From Candidatus Omnitrophota bacterium (GTDB taxonomy: Bacteria > Omnitrophota > Gorgyraeia > Gygaellales > Profunditerraquicolaceae), in the NCBI GenBank assembly GCA_028714595.1, contig JAQTMD010000088.1:1-6511 (forward strand): a DNA stretch of 6,511 nt. The letters are read 5' to 3'. A program made the translations under genes and the position numbers. A model generated the notes under the pieces. The model was given only the letters and a program-made list of their open reading frames with translations, was not told the origin of the DNA and ran no database searches. Below are positions 1 to 5,091 of the stretch, piece by piece (the first letter of the stretch is position 1; each line of letters begins with the position of its first letter).

Positions 1-330
1 GCGTGAACCGGTACGCTCTTTATGCCGAAAAAGTCGGGATTGAACCAGCGCCAGCGCTGGATCGCCTTCGGCGCAAAGCCCAGGGGCCGGATCAGCGTCG
101 ACGACGGCGCCAAGAAAGCCCTTCAGGCGCGCAAGAGCCTGCTCGCGGTCGGCATCATCAAATGCTGCGGCAGTTTCGATGATGGCGATATCGTCTGCGT
201 TTGTGACCGCGAGGGGATCGAATTCGCCCGCGGGAAAGCCTCGGTCGGCGCCGGGACCGTCGAAAAGGCAATGGGGGGCAGGTTTGATAAAGAGATCATT
301 CACCGCGATAATATCGTGATACTGGAGTGA
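1..330 (+). CDS. proB: Glutamate 5-kinase, C-terminal PUA part (partial, frame broken at left edge)
   Basis: This is the 3' end of glutamate 5-kinase, which phosphorylates L-glutamate to gamma-glutamyl phosphate in the first step of proline synthesis in the cytoplasm. The readable frame gives TGTLFMPKK, then the typical RWIAFGAKPRG linker into a PUA domain (from about nt 85), with SVDDGAKKAL, a GSFDDGDIVCV core and the family-typical ending IIHRDNIVIL. The catalytic amino-acid kinase domain lies left of the window. Codon 4-6 in this frame is TGA, so the frame is not continuous to the edge. The +1 frame across nt 2-10 reads R-E-P, and adding one base there would restore REPGTLF, the kind of sequence expected before GTLF. 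A missing base or a real frameshift is therefore likely. The ATG at 22 (the M of LFMP) is internal and not a plausible start. The stop at 328-330 is followed closely by proA, its partner in the pathway. Confidence 0.88.
324..327 (+). promoter_or_regulatory. Ribosome binding site of proA, inside the end of proB
   Basis: GGAG lies seven bases before the GTG at 335 and overlaps the last codons of proB. It decides the proA start in favour of this GTG over the ATG at 365, which has no purine-rich site at a usual distance. The arrangement implies translational coupling of proA to proB. Confidence 0.7.
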
Positions 331-334
331 AGCT

Positions 335-1600
335 GTGGCAGGACTGAACGAACAACTTAAAAAAATGGCACAGGCCGCGCAGGCAGCTGCGCGCAGCAGC
401 CTTTCCATTTCCTCGGAGACCAAGGACAAGGTGCTGGTAGAGATGGCGGAGGCGCTTCGTGCAAAACGCAAAGCGCTGGTCGCTGCCAACCGCATTGATG
501 TCCGGCGTGCGCAACGGAAGGGTCTTGGCCGCGCGCTGGTCGACCGGCTGACACTCGACGAAAAACGGATTGCGGCGATGAGCGATTCCCTGCGCGACAT
601 CGCGGCGCTGCCGGACCCCGTCGGAGAAGTCATCAAGGCATGGCGCAGGCCCAACGGCCTCTGGATCCACAAGGTCCGCGTTCCCATCGGGGTCATCGCC
701 ATCATCTACGAGGCCAGGCCGAACGTCACCTCCGACTGCGCCGGACTGTGTTTTAAGTCCGGTAACGGAGTCATACTGCGCGGCGGCAGCGAGGCCGTCA
801 ATTCCAATGCCGCCGTCTACGAGACGATCAGGTCGGTCCTGGAGGAAAACGGGCTCGATACGGCCCTGATCAACTTCGTCGCCTCCACCGACCGCGCCGG
901 CGTCGACCGGCTTTTGAAACTGAACGGCTATATCGATCTGGTCATGCCGCGCGGGGGGGAAGGATTGATCAGGAAAGTCGTCAGCGTTTCCAGGATCCCG
1001 GTGATCAAGCATTATAAAGGCATCTGTCACGTCTATGTGGATGAATGGGCCGACCTGAACATGGCTCAAGCGATCTGTTTCAATGCCAAGGTGCAGCGGC
1101 CCGGCGTGTGCAATGCCATGGAAAGCATGCTGGTTAACCGTGATTGCGCGGTCAGGTTCCTGCCGGGGATGCTTAAAAAATTCCATGAGGCCGGCGTCGA
1201 GATCCGCGGCTGCGCGCTCACCCGGAAGATCGCCAAGAACGTCCCGGTGCGCCGCGCCACCGAGCGCGATTACCGGACCGAATATCTGGACCTCGTCCTT
1301 TCCGTCAAAGTGGTCGGCTCGGTCGAGGAGGCAGTCGAGCACGTCAATACGTACGGGACGCACCACTCCGACACGATCGTGACGGAAAATTACGACCGGG
1401 CGCTCATGTTCCTGCGCCAGGTCGATTCTGCGTGCGTGTACGTCAACGCCTCCACCCGTTTTACCGACGGGGAACAGTTCGGCATGGGCGCGGAGATAGG
1501 CATATCGACGGATAAACTGCATGCCCGCGGCCCCATGGCCCTGGAAGAGCTGACCACGTATAAGTACATGATTTTCGGCAACGGCCAGATACGCACGTGA
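335..1600 (+). CDS. proA: Glutamate-5-semialdehyde dehydrogenase (gamma-glutamyl phosphate reductase)
   Basis: The product is a cytoplasmic NADPH-dependent enzyme that reduces gamma-glutamyl phosphate to glutamate 5-semialdehyde, the second step of proline synthesis. The 421-residue length fits the family (about 415-420). The aldehyde dehydrogenase fold is recognisable: PIGVIAIIYEARPNVTSD near residue 120, the cofactor-region motif GNGVILRGGSEA, LVMPRGGEGLI near 205, the catalytic cysteine Cys259 in QRPGVCNAMES, and the ProA signature YGTHHSDTI at 340-348. It ends with the typical FGMGAEIGISTDKLHARGPMALEELTTYKY segment. The GTG start has a GGAG site at good spacing and sits only 4 nt after the proB stop, so the two genes form one transcription unit. 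No key residue appears to be missing and the frame is intact. Confidence 0.97.
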   Translation: MAGLNEQLKKMAQAAQAAARSSLSISSETKDKVLVEMAEALRAKRKALVAANRIDVRRAQRKGLGRALVDRLTLDEKRIAAMSDSLRDIAALPDPVGEVIKAWRRPNGLWIHKVRVPIGVIAIIYEARPNVTSDCAGLCFKSGNGVILRGGSEAVNSNAAVYETIRSVLEENGLDTALINFVASTDRAGVDRLLKLNGYIDLVMPRGGEGLIRKVVSVSRIPVIKHYKGICHVYVDEWADLNMAQAICFNAKVQRPGVCNAMESMLVNRDCAVRFLPGMLKKFHEAGVEIRGCALTRKIAKNVPVRRATERDYRTEYLDLVLSVKVVGSVEEAVEHVNTYGTHHSDTIVTENYDRALMFLRQVDSACVYVNASTRFTDGEQFGMGAEIGISTDKLHARGPMALEELTTYKYMIFGNGQIRT

Positions 1601-1625
1601 AACGGTCATTACGGACGGGCTCAGT

Positions 1626-2213
1626 ATGCGGCTAGGGATATTAGGAGGGACGTTTAACCCCGTACACCTGGGTCATTTGATCCTGGCAGAAGAGGTGCGG
1701 GAAAAAAAAGACCTGGATCGCATCCTGTTCATCCCGACGTTTCTGCCGCCGCATAAGACCAACGGCGATATCGCCGCGGCAGGCGACCGCCTGCAGATGG
1801 TCAAAGCGGCCATCAAAGGCAACAGGAGTTTCGGCGTATCCGATATCGAGATCAGGCGCAAAGGCCCCTCGTATACCATTGATACGGCGACCGCGCTGAA
1901 AAAACAGTATCCGGAAGACGAACTGTTCTTTATCATCGGTTCGGATCTTTTGAATTATCTCGATGAATGGAAGGACCTCCGCCAGATCGCCGGCATCGTC
2001 AGCTTTATCGTGGCAACCAGGCCGGGATATCCGCTTGAGAATATCTCGCGCTTAGTCTCATCGATGAAGTCCGGGATCTCGACGATCCCTATCCGGGCCG
2101 TGGATATCTCCGCGTTCCAGATCCGGGAATGCATCCGCCGGGGAAGGTCGTTCCGCTACCTGGTACCCGAAGCGGTATTTGAATACATCGAGAAGAAAAA
2201 GCTCTACCGCTGA
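1626..2213 (+). CDS. nadD: Nicotinate-nucleotide adenylyltransferase
   Basis: NadD adenylates nicotinate mononucleotide with ATP to give deamido-NAD in NAD biosynthesis (cytoplasm). The 195-residue length is normal. The nucleotidyltransferase signature GGTFNPVHLGH is at residues 7-17, with the HxGH motif at 14-17. It is followed by FIPTFLPPHKT, then GPSYTIDTATAL, then FFIIGSDLLNYLDEWKD, all characteristic of NadD rather than of the coenzyme A enzyme CoaD. The C-terminal phosphate-binding motif, usually ISSTxIR, reads ISAFQIR here (161-167), with Ser and Thr replaced by Ala and Phe but Ile-Arg kept. The ATG directly precedes the conserved beta strand, so the start is secure, although the ribosome site is weak (GGA at 1613-1615). 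It lies 25 nt after proA, a common order. The rsfS gene often found next is absent, and rpe follows instead. Confidence 0.95.
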   Translation: MRLGILGGTFNPVHLGHLILAEEVREKKDLDRILFIPTFLPPHKTNGDIAAAGDRLQMVKAAIKGNRSFGVSDIEIRRKGPSYTIDTATALKKQYPEDELFFIIGSDLLNYLDEWKDLRQIAGIVSFIVATRPGYPLENISRLVSSMKSGISTIPIRAVDISAFQIRECIRRGRSFRYLVPEAVFEYIEKKKLYR

Positions 2214-2223
2214 CACGTTCCAT

Positions 2224-2250
2224 AACCCCCGGGGTTCAACCCCCGGGGTT
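2224..2250 (+). repeat. Tandem 13-bp GC-rich repeat forming a hairpin before rpe
   Basis: AACCCCCGGGGTT occurs twice, at 2224-2236 and 2238-2250, separated by a single C. The RNA can fold into one hairpin: AACCCC pairs with GGGGTT (6 bp), then a C-C mismatch, then GGGG pairs with CCCC (4 bp), closing a TTCAA loop. It begins 11 nt after the nadD stop and ends 9 nt before the rpe ATG. No T tract follows, so it is not a standard terminator. It could stabilise or cut the transcript, dampen translation of rpe, or be a copy of a dispersed palindromic repeat. Only its structure is seen; the role is inference. Confidence 0.8.
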
Positions 2251-2259
2251 GCAGAAAAA

Positions 2260-2916
2260 ATGAAGATTAAAGTAGCCCCGTCGATACTGTCGTGCGATTT
2301 CGGAAGGCTTGCCGAGCAGGTGCGCTCGATCGAGCGCGCAGGCGCCGACCTGGTGCACGTGGACGTCATGGACGGCCATTTCGTGCCCAACATCACCATC
2401 GGCCCGGTGGTGGTCAAGGATATCCGTAAGGCCACGAGGCTGCCGCTGGACGTGCACCTGATGATCGAGCATCCTGAAAAGTTCATCGACGCCTTTGCCG
2501 CGGCGGGAAGCGACATGATCACGGTCCATATCGAGGCCGCGGGCCGGGTACGGCTTTCCCGCATCAGGGCCCGGGTAAAATCAAAAGGCATTGCCTTCGG
2601 GATCTCGCTTAACCCGGGGACGCCGTTTGCAAAAATAAAGAGGGTCTGCCGGCTGGCCGATTTCATCCTCGTCATGTCCGTCAACCCCGGTTTCGGCGGG
2701 CAGGATTTCATCCCTTCGGTCGTCCCGAAGATAAAAAAGCTTCGCGAGGTATTCCGGGGGGACATCGCCGTCGACGGGGGCATCAACGAAGCGACCGGAC
2801 GGCTCGTCGCAGAAGCCGGCGCCAACGTCCTTGTCGCGGGCTCACATATTTTCAAATCCGGAGACTATGCTCGAACGATCAGGAGACTGAAATGGGTACT
2901 GCACGGCAGGAAATAA
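2260..2916 (+). CDS. rpe: Ribulose-phosphate 3-epimerase
   Basis: The enzyme interconverts D-ribulose 5-phosphate and D-xylulose 5-phosphate in the pentose phosphate pathway (cytoplasm). The 218-residue TIM barrel is full length. It starts with the family-typical KVAPSILSCDF. Metal and catalytic residues are all visible: His33 and Asp35 in HVDVMDGHFVPN, His66 in DVHLMIE, the loop MSVNPGFGGQ at 139-148, and Asp172 in IAVDGGIN. The phosphate-binding end reads GANVLVAGSHIFK. The frame stays open further upstream, to an ATG at 2179 inside nadD, but that would translate the hairpin repeat into a non-conserved extension. The ATG at 2260 gives the family start. No good Shine-Dalgarno sequence is free; the nearest G-rich run, 2245-2248, is locked in the hairpin. 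The 3' end overlaps the next gene by 25 nt. Confidence 0.96.
   Translation: MKIKVAPSILSCDFGRLAEQVRSIERAGADLVHVDVMDGHFVPNITIGPVVVKDIRKATRLPLDVHLMIEHPEKFIDAFAAAGSDMITVHIEAAGRVRLSRIRARVKSKGIAFGISLNPGTPFAKIKRVCRLADFILVMSVNPGFGGQDFIPSVVPKIKKLREVFRGDIAVDGGINEATGRLVAEAGANVLVAGSHIFKSGDYARTIRRLKWVLHGRK
2881..2885 (+). promoter_or_regulatory. Ribosome binding site of the phosphohexomutase, inside rpe
   Basis: AGGAG lies six bases before the ATG at 2892 and within the coding region of rpe. It fixes the overlapping start of the downstream gene and allows it to be translated independently of, or coupled with, rpe. Confidence 0.75.
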
Positions 2917-4313
2917 AATTCGGTACCGACGGATGGCGCGGCGTCATCGGGGATGATTTTACCTTCGAGAACGTCCGCCTGGTCGCCCAGGCGATCGCCG
3001 ATTACTACAATTCGCTCAAGTCCCCCGGCGGTCAACCGGTCGTCGGCGTCGGTTTCGATACGAGGTTCCAATCCGACCGTTTCGCTCAAGCCGTCAGCGA
3101 AGTCCTGGCGGCAAACGGCATCGAAGTCGTTATTTCCGACCGTTGCGTGCCTACGCCGGCGTTGAGTTTTGCGGTCAAACACCGGGGCCTGACCGCAGGT
3201 GTGATGATCACCGCAAGCCATAATCCCGGGGCGTACAACGGCATCAAGATAAAGACGGCTCAGGGCGGTGCGGCGGGAGTAGAGATCACCCGCCAGGTGG
3301 AACGCCTGATCCAGTCTCCGGGCGTCAAAAAGGATACTTGTCCTGCACGGGTGCTCGAAGACGACCTGACGCACGATTACGTGGATTTTCTGCGCGAGTA
3401 TATAGATTTCAAGAGATTGCGCCAGGCCCGCTTCAAGGTCCTGGTGGATCCCATGCACGGGAGCGGCAACAGCTTTTTGGCGGACGTCTTGAAAGGTTCG
3501 ACGATCAAGCTTGATTTTATGCGCCAGGACGTCAACCCCTGCTTTGAGGGGGGCAGGCCCGAGCCGGTCTTGGAGAATTTAAAGCCTACCGTCGAGAAGA
3601 TGAGGAAAGGCGCCTATGACCTGTGTATCGTCCTGGACGGCGACGCCGACCGCATTGCCGCATTCGCGGGCAAAGGCGAATTCATCAACCCTCAGAAAGT
3701 TTTAGGGCTCCTGATCCTGCATCTTATCCAGGACCGCGGGATGTCCGGCGGCGTGGTCAAGACCATCGTGGGTTCGAACCTCGTGGATAACATCTGCCAT
3801 GCCCTGCGCCTGAAACTCTACGAAACCCCGGTGGGTTTCAAATTCATATCGGAGCTGATGGTCAAAGAGAATATCCTGATCGGCGGGGAAGAAGCCGGCG
3901 GCATGGGTTTTAAGAATTATATCCCCGAGCGGGACGGCAGCCTTGCGGGCCTGCTGCTTTTAGAGATGATGGCGTATCGCAAAAAACCCATGCTTGCGAT
4001 ACTCAAAGAGATGGAGCGGGAATTCGGCAGATACTATTACGTGCGGACCGAGGTCAGGGTAAAGTCTCCCGGGAGCGTTGATCTTACTTCGCTCAAGAAC
4101 ACGAACAGCGTGTTGGGCGTGGATGTCGCCGAGGCCGACGACTCGGACGGCCTGAAGTTCACCCTCAGAGACCGCTCGTGGCTGATGCTGCGTACATCGG
4201 GGACCGAGCCGATCATCCGCGTCTATGCCGAATCCGAGAACGAGAAGACGTCTTTTGCGATGCTTGAGTTCGGCAAAGAGCTGATCGAGAAAAATGTTGT
4301 ACCCAATCGGTAA
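2892..4313 (+). CDS. Phosphohexomutase (phosphoglucomutase/phosphomannomutase family)
   Basis: This 473-residue protein belongs to the alpha-D-phosphohexomutase superfamily, which moves a phosphate between C6 and C1 of hexose phosphates through a phosphoserine. All four domain signatures are present: the N-terminal KFGTDGWRG, the phosphoserine loop TASHNP with Ser109, the Mg2+ loop DGDADR at 249-254, the sugar-specificity loop GEEAGG at 332-337, and the phosphate-binding loop RTSGTEP at 434-440. The length and overall layout fit the bacterial PGM/PMM group. GlmM usually has GEQSGH in the sugar loop, so GlmM is less likely, and glucose or mannose phosphates are more likely substrates. The sequence alone does not settle which. 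The start is supported by an AGGAG site. It overlaps rpe by 25 nt and plsC by 20 nt, so the three are almost surely one transcript. Confidence 0.93.
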   Translation: MGTARQEIKFGTDGWRGVIGDDFTFENVRLVAQAIADYYNSLKSPGGQPVVGVGFDTRFQSDRFAQAVSEVLAANGIEVVISDRCVPTPALSFAVKHRGLTAGVMITASHNPGAYNGIKIKTAQGGAAGVEITRQVERLIQSPGVKKDTCPARVLEDDLTHDYVDFLREYIDFKRLRQARFKVLVDPMHGSGNSFLADVLKGSTIKLDFMRQDVNPCFEGGRPEPVLENLKPTVEKMRKGAYDLCIVLDGDADRIAAFAGKGEFINPQKVLGLLILHLIQDRGMSGGVVKTIVGSNLVDNICHALRLKLYETPVGFKFISELMVKENILIGGEEAGGMGFKNYIPERDGSLAGLLLLEMMAYRKKPMLAILKEMEREFGRYYYVRTEVRVKSPGSVDLTSLKNTNSVLGVDVAEADDSDGLKFTLRDRSWLMLRTSGTEPIIRVYAESENEKTSFAMLEFGKELIEKNVVPNR

Positions 4314-4893
4314 ATTCATCTGCCGGACCGTCATCAGGTTTTTTCTGGGATTAAAGGTTTCAGGAGTCCGGAACCTGCCTCGGCAGGGAGGGTTCATCGT
4401 GGCTGCAAATCATGTGAGTAATCTTGATCCGGTGGCGCTGGGCGTTGCCTGTCCGCGGCCGTTCTTATTCCTGGCCAAGGAAGAATTATTCCGGAACCGG
4501 TTTTTCGGGTGGGTACTGCGAAACGTCAACGCCTTTCCCCTGAAACGCACCGGCATGGATATTTCAGCCATCAAGCAGGCCATTCGCTGGGTCAGGAACG
4601 GCGGAGCGCTCATGATATTTCCCGAAGGCACGCGCTCGGCTGACGGCAGGCTGGGAAAACCTCAGGAAGGAATAGGGTTCCTGGCAGAAAAACTCGATTG
4701 CCCGGTCATCCCGGCGTATGTCGGCGGCACCGATAAGGCCCTGCCGCGGGGCGCAAAATTTTTCCGCCGTCACCGCATCAGCGTGACGTTCGGAAAACAA
4801 ATTACTCCGGAAAGGAGGCAGGCGTATTCGGAAGTCGCGAATACCGTGATGGAAGCCATAAGAAACCTTTCATGTCAAAAGACTATTTCTTAA
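4294..4893 (+). CDS. plsC: 1-acyl-sn-glycerol-3-phosphate acyltransferase (PlsC family)
   Basis: PlsC enzymes acylate lysophosphatidic acid to phosphatidic acid at the inner face of the cytoplasmic membrane, the second acylation in phospholipid synthesis. The 199-residue protein has the catalytic HX4D motif in NHVSNLDP (His40, Asp45), the acyl-acceptor region AKEELFRNRFFGWVLRNVNAFPLKR, and the third motif FPEGTRS at 109-115, followed by VIPAYVGGT. A hydrophobic/basic N-terminal segment (about 8-20) could be the membrane contact; there is no clear full transmembrane helix. The start overlaps the phosphohexomutase by 20 nt and has only a weak GAGA site 3 nt upstream, suggesting translational coupling. 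In many bacteria this gene lies between cmk and rpsA. Here rpsA follows but cmk does not precede it. Another lysophospholipid substrate cannot be excluded. Confidence 0.92.
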   Translation: MLYPIGKFICRTVIRFFLGLKVSGVRNLPRQGGFIVAANHVSNLDPVALGVACPRPFLFLAKEELFRNRFFGWVLRNVNAFPLKRTGMDISAIKQAIRWVRNGGALMIFPEGTRSADGRLGKPQEGIGFLAEKLDCPVIPAYVGGTDKALPRGAKFFRRHRISVTFGKQITPERRQAYSEVANTVMEAIRNLSCQKTIS

Positions 4894-4936
4894 GACCCGC
4901 ATTCCTTTTTCCCCTGTCCTGTCTTCATCTTGTACG

Positions 4937-4945
4937 TGTTATGAT
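4937..4945 (+). promoter_or_regulatory. Candidate extended -10 promoter element
   Basis: TGTTATGAT matches the extended -10 pattern TGnTATAAT with one mismatch in the hexamer (TATGAT at 4940-4945). No good -35 box stands 17 nt upstream, which extended -10 promoters can tolerate. Transcription would begin near 4952, in front of the palindrome and terminator. A second weak pair is TTGTAC at 4930-4935 with CTATGA at 4954-4959, spacing 18. Sigma specificity in this organism is unknown. Confidence 0.3.
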
Positions 4946-4960
4946 GCCTGTTGCTATGAA

Positions 4961-5012
4961 CTTAAGCCATGGCTTGTGCCGTTGGCAGGAGGAGGTGACT
5001 TCTCCTTAAGCC
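4961..5012 (+). repeat. Palindrome and direct repeat CTTAAGCC flanking the leader
   Basis: CTTAAGCC occurs at 4961-4968 and again at 5005-5012. The first copy runs into the perfect 12-bp palindrome AAGCCATGGCTT (4964-4975), and the second forms the 5' arm of the terminator. The two copies share the ability to pair with the GGCTT of the palindrome, which is what makes alternative folds possible. A dimeric protein site on DNA is another reading. Confidence 0.55.
4990..4998 (+). promoter_or_regulatory. Perfect 9-nt Shine-Dalgarno sequence with no start codon
   Basis: AGGAGGTGA is fully complementary to the usual 3' end of bacterial 16S rRNA and extends on its left as AGGAGGAGGTGA (4987-4998). 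No ATG, GTG or TTG follows within 5-15 nt; the next bases enter the terminator. It can be masked by CTCCT at 5002-5006. No true gene start in this window has a site this strong. Confidence 0.6.
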
Positions 5013-5036
5013 CGGTTTTTCGGGCTTTTGTTCTTT
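5008..5036 (+). terminator. Rho-independent terminator between plsC and rpsA
   Basis: A 7-bp stem, AAGCCCG (5008-5014) with CGGGCTT (5021-5027), closes a GTTTTT loop and is followed by the T-rich run TTGTTCTTT. It lies 115 nt after the plsC stop and 55 nt before the rpsA start. It would end the upstream operon or attenuate a leader of rpsA. If it is efficient, rpsA needs its own promoter in 5037-5091, where I see only a weak pair (TTTACC at 5034-5039 and TTAAAC at 5057-5062, spacing 17). Confidence 0.85.
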
Positions 5037-5079
5037 ACCGGGGATTTTACTTCGACTTAAACAAAACCGACAAAAATGA

Positions 5080-5085
5080 AAGGAA
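5080..5085 (+). promoter_or_regulatory. Ribosome binding site of rpsA
   Basis: AAGGAA ends six bases before the ATG at 5092. A second AGGA at 5087-5090 is too close to serve. The site supports 5092 over the in-frame ATG at 5110. Confidence 0.6.
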
Positions 5086-5091
5086 CAGGAA

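Larger units (their letters stand above)
4872..5009 (+). other. Possible small ORF of 45 codons overlapping the end of plsC (doubtful)
   Basis: An ATG at 4872 opens a 45-residue frame (MSKDYFLRPAFLFPL at its start, ending EEVTSP) that overlaps plsC by 22 nt, as the two previous junctions overlap, and stops at the base of the terminator stem. It has a short hydrophobic stretch near residues 10-20. I recognise no family, and there is no Shine-Dalgarno sequence before the ATG. It could be a leader peptide or simply a chance open frame. Chance is the more likely reading. Confidence 0.15.
4952..5034 (+). ncRNA. Candidate terminated leader RNA or small RNA upstream of rpsA
   Basis: If the extended -10 element at 4937-4945 is used, the product is an RNA of about 80 nt ending at the terminator. 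It would hold a palindrome hairpin (4964-4975), a small TGCC/GGCA hairpin with a GTT loop (4977-4987), an AGGAG/CTCCT hairpin (4990-5006) and the terminator stem. The 3' arm of the palindrome (GGCTT, 4971-4975) could also pair with AAGCC at 5008-5012 in the terminator stem, giving a possible antiterminator. I do not recognise a known riboswitch or small RNA. All of this is inference from base pairing, and the region may equally be just the 3' end of the plsC transcript. Confidence 0.28.

Noticed and set aside
296..1609. 437-codon open frame on the - strand opposite proA
   Set aside because: It mirrors the codon bias of a GC-rich gene. Its translation is rich in His, Asp and Arg with no recognisable domain, and proA on the + strand has full family motifs.
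2179..2259. N-terminal extension of rpe from the upstream ATG
   Set aside because: It would start inside nadD and translate the hairpin repeat. The family begins at KVAPSILSCDF, matching the ATG at 2260.
2058..2855. 265-codon open frame on the - strand across nadD and rpe
   Set aside because: It covers the ends of two clear genes and the hairpin repeat, and has low-complexity Ser/Arg/Ala-rich translation typical of a shadow frame.
4920..5000. Similarity to a fluoride riboswitch (TGATGCCTG) or other known riboswitches
   Set aside because: Only a short string resembles the fluoride class. The conserved 5' GG-GATGG-TTC-CC part and pseudoknot partners are not present.
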